A DNA stretch of 64,000 nucleotides from Thermococcus peptonophilus (GCF_001592435.1 NZ_CP014750.1:1550001-1614000), one strand, 5' to 3'; counted from the stretch's first letter, positions 53,970 to 62,499 are shown. Numbers and translations are program-made. The notes: a model not told the origin generated them from the letters alone.

Positions 53970-54758
53970 ATGAGGATAGAGGAGCACGTTGCATTCACAG
54001 CAAAACATAATGACTGGCAGGTTGCCAAGAAGCTCACGGAGCTTGAGGACGAGGCCGTTGCCCACTTCCTAGCAGGGATAGCGAACTCCGTTAACACTAG
54101 GATACCTCATTACATGTCAGAGAACATTGACCTTGAGGGAATAAGACGACTGGCAGAAGAAGTCAGAAAAGACACTCTCAGCGACACGATAGTTGCTCTA
54201 AAATCTCCTGGAACATCAAGGAAGCTGGGTGCACTGGTCAAGGAAGGAGACAAAAAGCTCAAGAAGTTGCTCGTAGATGCAGCAAAGGCTGTCCTCGTCA
54301 GGATAACACTAGAGGAAATAGTCCCCGTTAATTACCCCGAAGGTGAGCTTACTGGGGTTGACGTTGAGTTTCCGTACGAGGAAGATCACGTGAACTTCAC
54401 TGCCAAGCATGGAAAGTGGATAGTTGTCAAGAGGCTCATCATAGACGAGAAAACGCCCCTACTTGACGTTGCCAGACTTCTGGCGAGCATCAACGAGACG
54501 GTCACTCTGAAGCTTCCCGCGTATGCGCACATAGACCTTGAGGGTATAGAAGGCGAGTTCTCGGCGTTCAAAAAGGTTAAAAAGTCCGACATCCCGAAGG
54601 TTGTGGAGGCCTACGAGGCGTTCGAGCCTTCAGCCTACGCCGATGAACCGTTCCTTGAGCACGCTAGGGTCTACGCTCTCCGCGTGGCTCTTGAGAAGAT
54701 AGGGCTTCCTCTAGATGTCCCGTCCAAGAGCCTCGAAAAGTACCTTGAGAAGGCGTGA
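53970..54758 (+). CDS. Internally duplicated protein, probably DUF2666
   Basis: The 262-residue protein contains two copies of a ~120-residue unit: EEHVAFTAKHNDWQVAKKL ... ENIDLEGIRR and EDHVNFTAKHGKWIVVKRL ... AHIDLEGIEG. I believe this matches the archaeal DUF2666 family of unknown function. GGTGAG precedes ATG 53970. Its stop codon overlaps box C of a C/D sRNA. Confidence 0.8.
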   Translation: MRIEEHVAFTAKHNDWQVAKKLTELEDEAVAHFLAGIANSVNTRIPHYMSENIDLEGIRRLAEEVRKDTLSDTIVALKSPGTSRKLGALVKEGDKKLKKLLVDAAKAVLVRITLEEIVPVNYPEGELTGVDVEFPYEEDHVNFTAKHGKWIVVKRLIIDEKTPLLDVARLLASINETVTLKLPAYAHIDLEGIEGEFSAFKKVKKSDIPKVVEAYEAFEPSAYADEPFLEHARVYALRVALEKIGLPLDVPSKSLEKYLEKA

Positions 54759-54803
54759 TGATGCCGAGGACACCTGAGCGGTGATGACTCTTCGCTTCGC
54801 TGA
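54755..54803 (+). ncRNA. C/D box guide sRNA overlapping the DUF2666 gene stop
   Basis: Box C GTGATGA (54755-54761), 12-nt guide TGCCGAGGACAC, box D' CTGA (54774-54777), 3-nt spacer, box C' GTGATGA (54781-54787), 12-nt guide CTCTTCGCTTCG, box D CTGA (54800-54803). All boxes are perfect. Flanks agaagg and cctttct can form a terminal stem. Predicted targets are GUGUCCUCGGCA and CGAAGCGAAGAG with methylation at the fifth base. The TGA of the upstream gene lies within box C. Confidence 0.92.
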
Positions 54804-54831
54804 CCTTTCTTCCCATTTTGAGGTGCCGCCC

Positions 54832-55203
54832 ATGAAAACGATAAAAATCCGGAGGGAGCTTCTGGAATACCTTCTTCAGTTAGCCCGGAGTGCCTATCCA
54901 AACGAGTTTGCCGGCTTTTTGAGGGAGAAGAACGGAATTTTCGAGGAAGTTCTGATAGCTCCCCGCCAGTACTCAGGCAGAAATTCCGTCTTTTTCGACC
55001 ACTGGATGCTCCCGCTGGATGAGAGCATAAAGGGGACTGTTCACTCCCATCCATCACCGACTTTCTGGCCCTCTGAGGCTGACCTGAGGTTCTTCTCAAA
55101 GTTCGGGGGAGTTCATCTGATAATCTCCTGGCCCTTCACCGAGGACGATGTGAGGGCCTACACATCCTCTGGAGAAGAAGTTTTTATTGAGATCATTGAT
55201 TGA
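54832..55203 (+). CDS. JAMM/MPN-domain metalloprotease-like protein
   Basis: The 123-residue protein has a JAB1/MPN fold: NEFAGFL with the upstream Glu, then the zinc motif HSHPSPTFWPSEADL (His, His and Asp ligands plus Ser). Archaeal relatives cleave isopeptide bonds of ubiquitin-like SAMPs. Target proteins here are unknown. ATG 54832 follows GAGGTG. Confidence 0.88.
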   Translation: MKTIKIRRELLEYLLQLARSAYPNEFAGFLREKNGIFEEVLIAPRQYSGRNSVFFDHWMLPLDESIKGTVHSHPSPTFWPSEADLRFFSKFGGVHLIISWPFTEDDVRAYTSSGEEVFIEIID

Positions 55204-55206
55204 ATA

Positions 55207-55218
55207 TTTCATGTGAAA
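55207..55218. promoter_or_regulatory. Palindrome upstream of the ArsR gene (candidate operator)
   Basis: TTTCA-tg-TGAAA lies 4 bases before a TATA-like gatttattta (55221-55230) and about 40 bases before ATG 55262. The position suits autoregulation by the ArsR-type protein. Confidence 0.4.
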
Positions 55219-55261
55219 AAGATTTATTTAGGGATCTGTAGGATTTTCCTCGGTGGGGAAT

Positions 55262-55648
55262 ATGAAGGTAAGGGACGTAGTGGAGAAACTTCCTGAGAGG
55301 CCCAAAAAGAGCGTCTTCAAGTGCTACGAGAAATGCGGACTTCCCGAGATGGAAGCGGAGCTTGAACCGGAAGTTGATAAAGAACTAATTGAGTTCCTAA
55401 AGGCCCTGTCCAACCCGATAAGGCTCAAGATTCTGAAGCTCACCCGCGACCACTGGCTCTGTGTGTGCCTGCTCTCTGAAGTCCTCGGTGAGGATCAGAC
55501 CCTCATAAGCCATCACCTACGTACACTAAAGACGCTCGGCCTTTTGAAGGAGCGCAGGGAGGGCAGGATGCGCTTCTATAAGGCCAACACAGAGAGGATT
55601 GAAGAGCTCTTAAAGAAAGTGGAGGGGGTGCTCGTTGGAGATGAATGA
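55262..55648 (+). CDS. ArsR-family metal-responsive regulator
   Basis: The 128-residue winged-helix protein has KALSNPIRLKILKLTRDHWLCVCLLSEVL, with LCVC at the position of the ArsR metal motif, and the recognition helix DQTLISHHLRTLKTLGLL. An N-terminal CYEKCG offers two further thiols. It probably represses until a soft metal or metalloid binds. GGTGGGG precedes ATG 55262. The start of the MazG gene overlaps its end. Confidence 0.9.
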   Translation: MKVRDVVEKLPERPKKSVFKCYEKCGLPEMEAELEPEVDKELIEFLKALSNPIRLKILKLTRDHWLCVCLLSEVLGEDQTLISHHLRTLKTLGLLKERREGRMRFYKANTERIEELLKKVEGVLVGDE

Positions 55649-55919
55649 ACTTCAGAAGAGGGTCGATGAACTGATTCAGAAGCAGGGGGGCTACTGGCCC
55701 CCTTTCCAGATGCTTGCGGCGCTAGTGGAGGAAGTCGGTGAACTCGCCGATGCCATGCTCGCGGTCGAGGGCGTTAAGGGGAGTGAGAAAAAAGAAAAAC
55801 TTGAAGAGGAACTCGGCGACGTTCTCTACGCCCTTCTCTGTATAGCCAACTACTATGGAATTGACGCCTTCCAAGCCCTTAACAATACCGTGCTTAAATA
55901 CTTAAAGAGAGATTTGTGA
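55641..55919 (+). CDS. MazG-like nucleotide pyrophosphohydrolase
   Basis: The 92-residue helical protein has the all-alpha NTP-pyrophosphatase signature EEVGELADAML ... EEELGDVLYALL with the Mg-binding acids. It probably hydrolyses non-canonical NTPs. The start overlaps the arsR end by 8 bases; in-frame TTG 55635 has a better-spaced GGAGGGGGTG and is an alternative. Confidence 0.88.
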   Translation: MNELQKRVDELIQKQGGYWPPFQMLAALVEEVGELADAMLAVEGVKGSEKKEKLEEELGDVLYALLCIANYYGIDAFQALNNTVLKYLKRDL

Positions 55920-56064
55920 TGCTGATAGTTTTATCTTTGTTCTTGTATCTGCGTAGTAAAACCACGTAACCGTAACACTTTTGAATATCCAATAGCCAGT
56001 TTACCAAGATTTCTGGTGGCACCCTAATAACTGGATTATGTCGAAGTACATCCAAAAACGAAAC

Positions 56065-56075
56065 ATTTTTATATG
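56065..56075 (+). promoter_or_regulatory. Promoter (TATA box) of the Lrp-family gene
   Basis: The sequence tttttatatgc follows a purine-rich BRE-like cgaaaca. The downstream tttgtaaacaactcaaacaa is AT-rich and could hold an autoregulatory site. Apart from this promoter, the gap 55920-56116 shows no gene I can support. Confidence 0.5.
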
Positions 56076-56116
56076 CATTTGTAAACAACTCAAACAAACG
56101 TTAGGGGGTGACTGTG

Positions 56117-56566
56117 ATGGCGGATAAAATAAATCCCGTTGACCATCGCATCCTCAAGCTCCTCTCAAAGAACGCCCGCCTCACATACAAGGAGCTTGCC
56201 GAGCTTCTTGGCACAACAAGGCAGAGGATTTCCCGCAGGATGAACCGCCTTGAGCAGAGCGGTGTAATTTTGAAGTACACAGTGATACCCGATTATGATG
56301 CCCTTGGCTACATTCACGTTGTTCTGGGCATTACTCTGAAGCCGGGGGCGGATGTCAGGGAGGCCATAGAGGCCCTCAAGACGGATGAACACGTCAAGGT
56401 AATCCAGCGTGCACTCGGCTCGCACAACCTTGTGATCCACGTAATTGGGCCGAAGGACATGAGGGAGCTTGAAAGAATAATCTCTGAGATCTCCAAGAAG
56501 GTGCCAGCGATAGACCACATGGATGTCACGTTCATTACTGAGACAATCAAGTTTGAGACTCTCTAG
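56117..56566 (+). CDS. Lrp/AsnC-family transcriptional regulator
   Basis: The 149-residue protein has an N-terminal HTH (DHRILKLLSKNARLTYKELAELLG) and a C-terminal RAM ligand-binding domain (GYIHVVLGITLKPGADV ... GSHNLVIHVIGPKDMREL). Ligand and targets are unknown. ATG 56117 follows GGGGGTGACTG; GTG 56108 and GTG 56114 are less likely. Confidence 0.92.
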   Translation: MADKINPVDHRILKLLSKNARLTYKELAELLGTTRQRISRRMNRLEQSGVILKYTVIPDYDALGYIHVVLGITLKPGADVREAIEALKTDEHVKVIQRALGSHNLVIHVIGPKDMRELERIISEISKKVPAIDHMDVTFITETIKFETL

Positions 56567-56631
56567 TCTCTGTTCCTCTTCTATTTTCAAATAGGGAAAA
56601 AGTAATAAACCTTCTTCAGAGCACTACCAAG

Positions 56632-57360
56632 ATGACGGTGATGACTTTGAACATCATTGCTGATATAATCACAGTGCTCCTCCTTGGAATCCTGGCATAT
56701 CGCTCCCGGGCCTTGGATGCCAATGGTTCGGTAGCCGCGGGCTTCTTGGGCTTAGGCGTCCTTGTATTTGGTGGAATATGGACGTTTCTGGCGCTTTTGG
56801 TGTTCCTTATCCTTGGAGTTTTGGCTACCAAATATAAATACAAAGAAAAGGTTAAAAAAGGCCTTGCACAGCCAAACAACGGAACAAGAGGCCTTGGTAA
56901 CGTTCTTGGGAACGGGTTGGCTGTGCTGATATTCCTTCTGATAGAAACGGCTGTGAAGGAGGACATTTTCTGGGCAGCAACGTTTGCCTCAATAGCCACT
57001 GTGAACGGAGATACTCTGGCGAGTGAGCTAGGGAAGATTCTCGGAAGAAGACCGAGGCTGATAACCAACTTGAAACCCGTCACACCTGGAACGGATGGTG
57101 CCGTCTCTCTCCAGGGTGAGATTATAGCCCTTATCGGGGCTTTGATAATAGCTCTCTTTGCCCTACCACTGACCACTCACACTTGGGAGATGATACTCGC
57201 CGTTACAGTCGGCGGGTTCATAGGGGTTAACATCGACAGCCTCATTGGAGCGACCCTCGAAGAAAAGGGGATCACAGATAACAACTCCACCAACTTTCTG
57301 GCAAGCCTTTTTGGCGGTCTAATCGGTGCCGCTCTGTTCTACGCTCTTGAGATGGTATAA
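56632..57360 (+). CDS. DUF92 / TMEM19-like integral membrane protein
   Basis: The 242-residue protein has about six TM helices and the family motif ATVNGDTLASELGK with TNLKPVTPGTDGAVSLQGE. The plant relative VTE6 is a phytyl-phosphate kinase, so an isoprenoid-phosphate (CTP-dependent) kinase role is conceivable. ATG 56632 and ATG 56641 are both possible; TATA-like agtaataaacc (56601-56611) favours a leaderless start at 56632. Confidence 0.87.
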   Translation: MTVMTLNIIADIITVLLLGILAYRSRALDANGSVAAGFLGLGVLVFGGIWTFLALLVFLILGVLATKYKYKEKVKKGLAQPNNGTRGLGNVLGNGLAVLIFLLIETAVKEDIFWAATFASIATVNGDTLASELGKILGRRPRLITNLKPVTPGTDGAVSLQGEIIALIGALIIALFALPLTTHTWEMILAVTVGGFIGVNIDSLIGATLEEKGITDNNSTNFLASLFGGLIGAALFYALEMV

Positions 57361-57366
57361 GACTCC

Positions 57367-57425
57367 GGCGGATGATGACTACGGCGGATTCCCGAGCGGT
57401 GAGGACGACCTTAGGGTCTGACGCC
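57367..57425 (+). ncRNA. C/D box guide sRNA
   Basis: Box C ATGATGA (57372-57378), guide ctacggcggattc, degenerate box D' CCGA (57392-57395), 3-nt spacer, box C' GTGAGGA (57399-57405, one mismatch), 12-nt guide cgaccttagggt, box D CTGA (57418-57421). Flanks ggcg (57367-57370) and cgcc (57422-57425) form a clear terminal stem. The D-guide target is ACCCUAAGGUCG. It fills the gap between two convergent genes. Confidence 0.85.
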
Positions 57426-57441
57426 GATTTAAAGAAAAGGA

Positions 57442-58509
57442 TCAGGAGGGGGCCTCGGCTTTTTCTTCACTCTTCCTGAGGAACTCCTCATAAACCTCCC
57501 AGAGAGAGACCAGCGTCGCAGGTATGCCGTGCTCGGTCGCAAACGTCATGTAAGGGGCTAGGTCAATGACGTAATCGGCAAACCTGAAGAGGCCCCTTGG
57601 TATGCCCTCCCGTGAGCCTATGAAGATAACAACTTCCTTGGCGTAGTGCATGTCCCTTGCCAGCTTTTCCTTGACCTCTGCTAAAGTCGGCCCCTTCGGG
57701 TCGGTGATTATGAGCAACCTCTTGTTCCTCCTCTTGTCTCTAACAACCTGGTAGAGATCCCACACCGAGACAGGAACCTTCTCGACCTTCCAAGGATAGG
57801 CCTCCCTCTGTATCTGGTACCTGCTCTCCTGGCCTGTCTTGATGCCCCTGAGGAACTCCATCAGCTCGTAGGCGTCCATCTTCTCCTTGGGTGCTATGAT
57901 CAGCTCTTTTACCTCAAAGGCCTGGGCCGCCCTGCCGATCTTCTCACCGAACTTCCTGCAGGCCTTGTAATCACCCCAGTAAGGCATTTGAACAAGGGTA
58001 ACCTTGGAAAGGAGCTTCCTGGCGTCGAACTTGTCCGGGGTGTACTTGCGGTATTCCTCACCAGGAAGGACTGAGATGAACGCCCTGTCTCCTATTATCT
58101 CGACCTGGACGACCTTGTCTGGCCAGCTCAGGTTTACGTCGGCATCGGTGAGCTCCTTAATCTTCGCACCGAGAACGCGGTTGACGTCAATGCTTGAAAA
58201 GTCGTGCTTTCCGCGCCTCTTGGTCTTGACGGCGAAGGTTTCATCTTTGCTTATAAGACTAGCTATCTCATTGGCGGCTTTCACGATCTCTCCAAGCTCT
58301 GCATTCGTCTCAACGAGAACGGGGATAACACGCTCCACTTCAGGTATCTCAAGGATTTTTTCCTCCGCGTTCTCATCATTGGTTTCAACTATTACAAGAC
58401 CCGAATAACCCATGGGAGAAGCCCAGACTTCAGCGTTGGGGAGGGCTTCCCTGATGTAATTCCCCGCAACTGATTCCATGCCCTTCTGGGTCTTGACGAG
58501 AAACTTCAA
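57442..58509 (-). CDS. THUMP-domain SPOUT-like RNA methylase (COG1818-like)
   Basis: The 355-residue protein has an N-terminal THUMP region (~1-160; KTKRRGKHDFSSIDVNRVLG) and a C-terminal SPOUT-like domain (KRLLIITDPKGPTLAEVKEK, EVVIFIGSREGIPRGLFRFADYV). It probably methylates or binds tRNA. The start codon is TTG 58509, supported by GGAGGTGA 4-5 bases upstream and no ATG or GTG nearby. A minus-strand TATA-like gttatattaacc lies at about 58579-58590. Confidence 0.85.
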   Translation of the reverse strand: MKFLVKTQKGMESVAGNYIREALPNAEVWASPMGYSGLVIVETNDENAEEKILEIPEVERVIPVLVETNAELGEIVKAANEIASLISKDETFAVKTKRRGKHDFSSIDVNRVLGAKIKELTDADVNLSWPDKVVQVEIIGDRAFISVLPGEEYRKYTPDKFDARKLLSKVTLVQMPYWGDYKACRKFGEKIGRAAQAFEVKELIIAPKEKMDAYELMEFLRGIKTGQESRYQIQREAYPWKVEKVPVSVWDLYQVVRDKRRNKRLLIITDPKGPTLAEVKEKLARDMHYAKEVVIFIGSREGIPRGLFRFADYVIDLAPYMTFATEHGIPATLVSLWEVYEEFLRKSEEKAEAPS

Positions 58510-58661
58510 GGTATCACCTCCTCAGACTGTTGTGGAGTGTAGTCTTAATGACCTTAAGGCCCGATCCATTTTGGAAGCGGTTAATATAACGTTTTGCCTT
58601 TTGTAGCAATTTGACGAGGTATGGCTAGAAAAGTAGCTAAAAATAGGATATTAGAGAGCCT

Positions 58662-59264
58662 TCAGGCGGAAGGCTCGGCGAGAACCTTTATCTTCCTGAC
58701 CTCGGCGCGCTTGATCGGGTATATCTTCCTCGCTTCCTTGGCTATCTCGCTGGCTATCTGACCGTTGACGGACTGGAGAACGAAGTCAGCGAAGTTGAGC
58801 TCCTCAGCCTTCTTGTAGATGATGTCCTGGATGATCTTCCTGATTGCCCTCTCCTGGCTGGTCTGAATCCTCCTGTAAGCGATGACCATGCCCATAACGC
58901 GGAGCTTGTAGCCGTCCTTGGTGGTGATGTTGAATATTCCATCAACCCTGGTGGTCCTCCTCCTGACGAGGCTCCTTATGTAGCTCCTCGCGAGGGTGTG
59001 GCCCTTAAACTTGGTGTAAGCGTTCTGGCCCTTAACGTCGTAGACCTGGAAGTAGAGCTTGACGTGGCCCTTGGTGAAGTCGCCGGTGAGGTCCTTCAGA
59101 GTTGTTTCAATAACCCTGCCTATAACCTTCTCAGGGTCGTCAGCGGGAGTGAGGCCTATCTCCTTGCTCCCGAAGAATTCGGGAGCGTAAACAATGTACC
59201 ACTCTTTCATCTTCCACTTATCCTTAGCCGCAGCGGCCCTCTTCCTTGGGTTACCTCTTGCCAT
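58662..59264 (-). CDS. rps3ae: 30S ribosomal protein S3Ae (eS1)
   Basis: The 200-residue eS1 protein shows [18 protein letters not shown], the [21 protein letters not shown] core and [14 protein letters not shown]. It ends the S15-GAN-Pcc1-S3Ae operon, 15 bases after pcc1. GGAGGTG precedes the start. Confidence 0.96.
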   Translation of the reverse strand: MARGNPRKRAAAAKDKWKMKEWYIVYAPEFFGSKEIGLTPADDPEKVIGRVIETTLKDLTGDFTKGHVKLYFQVYDVKGQNAYTKFKGHTLARSYIRSLVRRRTTRVDGIFNITTKDGYKLRVMGMVIAYRRIQTSQERAIRKIIQDIIYKKAEELNFADFVLQSVNGQIASEIAKEARKIYPIKRAEVRKIKVLAEPSA

Positions 59265-59279
59265 CTTAACACCTCCAGT

Positions 59280-59537
59280 TCACACCTCTACGCTATCTTC
59301 GGCGATTTTGACCGAAAACACAATGTCATCGAGCGCTTTGATGAGGGTGTCAATCTCACCCGAGTATTTAACCTTTGTTATGACGTCTCCATCAACCCAT
59401 CGGGTTTGCACATTTAAACTTTTCTTTAGTTCCTCCGGCATGCTCTCGTTGTCCACCTGGATTGCTTCAGCTATTGCCCTCGCCTTGGCTTCATCGCCGT
59501 AGTGCCAGACGATTTCAACCCTCGCCTTCACTTCCAT
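59280..59537 (-). CDS. pcc1: KEOPS complex subunit Pcc1
   Basis: The 85-residue protein dimerises in KEOPS, which makes t6A37 in ANN-decoding tRNAs. It matches archaeal Pcc1 in size and fold pattern ([20 protein letters not shown] ... [20 protein letters not shown]). It overlaps the end of the upstream RecJ-like gene by 23 bases. Other KEOPS genes are not in the window. Confidence 0.92.
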   Translation of the reverse strand: MEVKARVEIVWHYGDEAKARAIAEAIQVDNESMPEELKKSLNVQTRWVDGDVITKVKYSGEIDTLIKALDDIVFSVKIAEDSVEV

Positions 59538-60948
59538 CCTTTTTCACCTGCCTTCCAAGCGCCTCATTGAAGAGCCTGATGAATTCATCTATCCTGCTCT
59601 TCGGGAAGCGTATGCCGGCGGCTATGGCGTGCCCGCCGCCTTCTCCCCCAAGTCTCTCAGCAACCTCTCTCAACGCTTCCCCGAGGTGGTAGCCCTTCTT
59701 CAGGGCTTTCTCCGTGGTTCTTGCAGAGCCCTTTACAAGGTTCTCGTCCTCTTCACTGTCAGCCAGAACCACAACCGGTTTCTCTGGGTCAGCAAGGCCG
59801 GCGTTGATTGCCATATTAGCCGCTATTCCAACGAGAGTGTCCCGTATGTTCTTGCCAGCGTAGAAGACGTAGGCGTGTTCCCCCTCTTCAGCCATGTTCC
59901 AGTTCTGGATTATGAACTTCCTCGCCTCTATCTGCTCTTTCTTGTAGTCATCGAGCATCTTTCTGGCGACTTTGTAGGCTTCCTCGTCGCCCAGGCAGAT
60001 GGCAACTCCCAGCGTTCCAGCGTTCAGCCTTCCCGTGGCGTTGAGAAGCGTTGCGAACTCCCTCGCCTCATGCCTCACGTCCCCCTCAGGGTAGAGCGGA
60101 CTTATGACAACATCGCCAATGAGTCTGTCTATTGCTTCTTTCGGTGCTCCGTGCTTTATCATGTGAACAAGAAGAGCCTCGTGGAGCTTTCTCTTCTCTT
60201 CCTCCCTCAGCTGCCAGTACTTCATCTCCGGGTCAAAGCCCTTAGCCCTAAGCCATTCTATCGCCTTCCTTTCGTCTCCCGTTATCTCTGGAATCTCAGG
60301 ATTGGTAGCATAAGCGAGCATCTGGTAGAGCGGCCTGCTCTCCCTTCCAAAGAGCCTGAGCTCTTTCCTGACTTCAAGAATGCCCAGCTCCTTTCCATCT
60401 TCTATGATTTCAATGTTGAGCCCGTGGAAGGTCCCGTCTATCTCCTGCATGTCCCCAACGGCACCGACGATTGCTATGTAAGCCATGTCCCTGTTTTTCC
60501 TGTTCATCTCTCTTGCTACGAAGTAAGCCACCCCAGAGCCGCTCAAGTCCCTAACGCTGTTCGCCCCAAACGGGACCGGGTTAATGAGGATGTGGGAATC
60601 AGTTGAGAACGAGTCCTTTTCTGGTGGGTGGTGGTCGGCAACGACGACGGTGGCAAAGTTCAGCTTTTCTTCGATGAGTTCAATTGAGCCGCTGCCGAGG
60701 TCGCTGAAAACGTAGATTTCCCTCTTCTCCCTTGCAAGCTGGTCTATAAGCTCCTCACTCACCTGCTTGACTATGCTGAGCTGGAATGTCCCTCCTTCCC
60801 TCGCAACGGCCTTCGCGAGAATAGCACCGGCCGTGATGCCGTCCGCATCCCTGTGGGAGATGAGTCTTATCGTGTGACCTAACTCAATGTGCATTTTGAT
60901 TAACTCGGCCCCTTCCCTAACGCGCTCCAAAAAAGCCTCCTTATCCAC
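59515..60948 (-). CDS. gan: GINS-associated RecJ-like exonuclease (GAN)
   Basis: The 477-residue DHH-family nuclease shows [14 protein letters not shown] (motif I), [10 protein letters not shown] (DHH) and a DHHA1 tail with [15 protein letters not shown]. In Thermococcus the protein of this size, encoded beside rps15, is GAN, a 5'-3' exonuclease bound to GINS in the replisome and related to Cdc45. The start is GTG 60948, 6 bases after GGTGA. It overlaps pcc1. Confidence 0.94.
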   Translation of the reverse strand: MDKEAFLERVREGAELIKMHIELGHTIRLISHRDADGITAGAILAKAVAREGGTFQLSIVKQVSEELIDQLAREKREIYVFSDLGSGSIELIEEKLNFATVVVADHHPPEKDSFSTDSHILINPVPFGANSVRDLSGSGVAYFVAREMNRKNRDMAYIAIVGAVGDMQEIDGTFHGLNIEIIEDGKELGILEVRKELRLFGRESRPLYQMLAYATNPEIPEITGDERKAIEWLRAKGFDPEMKYWQLREEEKRKLHEALLVHMIKHGAPKEAIDRLIGDVVISPLYPEGDVRHEAREFATLLNATGRLNAGTLGVAICLGDEEAYKVARKMLDDYKKEQIEARKFIIQNWNMAEEGEHAYVFYAGKNIRDTLVGIAANMAINAGLADPEKPVVVLADSEEDENLVKGSARTTEKALKKGYHLGEALREVAERLGGEGGGHAIAAGIRFPKSRIDEFIRLFNEALGRQVKKDGSEGEG

Positions 60949-60978
60949 GCGGCATCACCGGAAGAAGAAGGAAAGGGA

Positions 60979-61434
60979 TCAGCGGACCAGGAGTTTGGCC
61001 TGCTCTGGGTCGTAGCGCCACTTTGCCGGCAGCTTTCCGGTTCTCCTGTAGTACTTGACGAGCCTCCTGATCTTGCTCTCGATGAGCTGAAGGCCCCTCC
61101 TTGAGTGCTTGTCCTTCGGGTGCTGCTCGAGGTGCTTCCTGAGGTTGACGGCCCTCCTGATGAGGAACATGAGGTCCTCAGGGATCTCCGGCGCGAGACC
61201 GTTCTCTTCGAGTATCTTGGTTATCTTCTTGCCGGTTATCAGCTTGACGCTCGGGATGCCGTACTGGTCGCGAAGAATCGTACCTATCATGGCCGTGCTA
61301 TATCCTTCCTTCCTGAGCTTGACAACCAGAGCCTCGACCTCCTCCGCCGTGTACTCAACCCATGCCGGCGGAGCGGTCCTCGGTGGCCTCTTTGAACCAG
61401 ACTTACCCCTCTTTCTCGCGTGTATCCTCGCCAT
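60979..61434 (-). CDS. rps15: 30S ribosomal protein S15 (uS15)
   Basis: The 151-residue archaeal S15 has an N-terminal extension ([20 protein letters not shown]) and the conserved [52 protein letters not shown]. It heads the operon. GAGGTG precedes ATG 61434. A GNRA-capped hairpin lies in its leader. Confidence 0.96.
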
Positions 61435-61454
61435 ATCATACACCTCCCGGTGAC

Positions 61455-61472
61455 GGCCAGCTCTCGCCAGCC
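61455..61472 (-). promoter_or_regulatory. Leader hairpin upstream of rps15 (candidate S15 feedback site)
   Basis: On the minus strand GGCUGGC-GAGA-GCUGGCC forms a 7-bp stem capped by a GNRA tetraloop, with tandem U-G and G-U pairs next to G-C pairs. It ends about 8 bases before the ribosome-binding site. A TATA-like actttttaaagct (61499-61511) puts the transcript start near 61478, so the hairpin is transcribed. Confidence 0.5.
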
Positions 61473-61551
61473 GCCCCTTCGCTCGGAAATCGGAGCAAGC
61501 TTTAAAAAGTTATCCCCGCTAGTTCACAAATTCAACTTATTACTTTTAGAT

Positions 61552-61564
61552 AAAGTTTAAAAAC
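61552..61564 (+). promoter_or_regulatory. Promoter (TATA-like box) of the LAGLIDADG gene
   Basis: The sequence aaagtttaaaaac is centred about 27 bases before ATG 61585. No ribosome-binding site precedes that start, so the mRNA is probably leaderless. Confidence 0.4.
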
Positions 61565-61584
61565 AACGAGTTTAAATAGTCATC

Positions 61585-62499
61585 ATGCGAACCCTGCGAG
61601 AGCTGTCTCAGGAGGAGCTTACGGAGGTTCATCGACGAGTTTTGGAGCTCAGAGAACGGGGATTGATCTACTCGCAGATCACAAAGGAAATTTCGAAAGA
61701 ACTCAACGTTAGGGTTTCCAAAGCTACCGTCCTTCGTTGGTGCAAAGGGACGCATAACACGTTCAATAGAATGAAAAGGATAAACCTCAATTCGTCTCCT
61801 GCGCTCGCATATATCGTTGGAGTTTATTTTGGCGATGCGCCCCTGCTTCAGAAGAGCAACCACAGGTACGGGATTAGATTGAAGGTTATCGACAAGGATT
61901 TTGCAGAGGCCTTCGCCAAAGCTTTAGGAGAAATCGGCCTGAACCCGTCGGTCGGTTTTGAACGAGAGAAAACGAGGAGCAACCGGTGGTACGTTGAAGC
62001 ATACGGAAAGGGCCTCTTCACTTTCTTGAAGGGGCCAAAGGAGAGGCTTTTCGATGTGGCGAGGGCTTATCCTAGGGAGTTTTTGAGGGGATTCTTTGAT
62101 AGCGAGGGAACTGTCGGCTATAGCTCTAATTCTGCTAAATCAAACTTGTTTGTTAGCGCTGCAAACTACGACTTGGATGTTCTTGAACTATGCTCGGAGT
62201 TGCTGGATGAGTTGGACATTCACTCCAAGATATACCTTAGGTCACCAAAGGGAACTCCTGTCAAAATACGTGGTAAATGGTATGAATACAAACAAGATTT
62301 GTATGAAATCCGTGTTTATCGGAGAAAAAGCGTGTTAAACTACTACCTCCAGGTAGGGTTCACAATCCAGAGAAGGCAACAAAAGCTGGCACAAGCCCTT
62401 TATGAGTTGGGACTACTTAATGAACAAACACAAACATCAATATACAAAAATGGCCTGGTAGCGGGGGGAGGATTTGAACCTCCGACCTCCGGGTTATGA
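61585..62499 (+). CDS. LAGLIDADG homing-endonuclease-like protein with N-terminal HTH
   Basis: Residues 1-60 contain an HTH-like region (ISKELNVRVSKATVLRWCKG). Two LAGLIDADG-type motifs follow: AYIVGVYFGDAPL near residue 73 and EFLRGFFDSEGTVG near residue 170, each with an acidic residue at the catalytic position. It is free-standing, not within an intein or intron. The last ~15 codons (GGGFEPPTSGL) read antisense through the tRNA-Met gene and the stop lies in its anticodon region, so the original C-terminus was probably lost or replaced. Activity is uncertain. Confidence 0.78.
   Translation: MRTLRELSQEELTEVHRRVLELRERGLIYSQITKEISKELNVRVSKATVLRWCKGTHNTFNRMKRINLNSSPALAYIVGVYFGDAPLLQKSNHRYGIRLKVIDKDFAEAFAKALGEIGLNPSVGFEREKTRSNRWYVEAYGKGLFTFLKGPKERLFDVARAYPREFLRGFFDSEGTVGYSSNSAKSNLFVSAANYDLDVLELCSELLDELDIHSKIYLRSPKGTPVKIRGKWYEYKQDLYEIRVYRRKSVLNYYLQVGFTIQRRQQKLAQALYELGLLNEQTQTSIYKNGLVAGGGFEPPTSGL

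Noticed and set aside
55894-56097. Minus-strand 67-codon frame in the gap before the Lrp gene
   Set aside because: No ribosome-binding site, and it runs through the Lrp promoter and the end of the MazG gene; no recognisable protein features.
56638-56662. GTGATGA ... CTGA at the start of the DUF92 gene
   Set aside because: The spacer is 15 nt and no upstream C/D' boxes exist; it is the start region of a gene.
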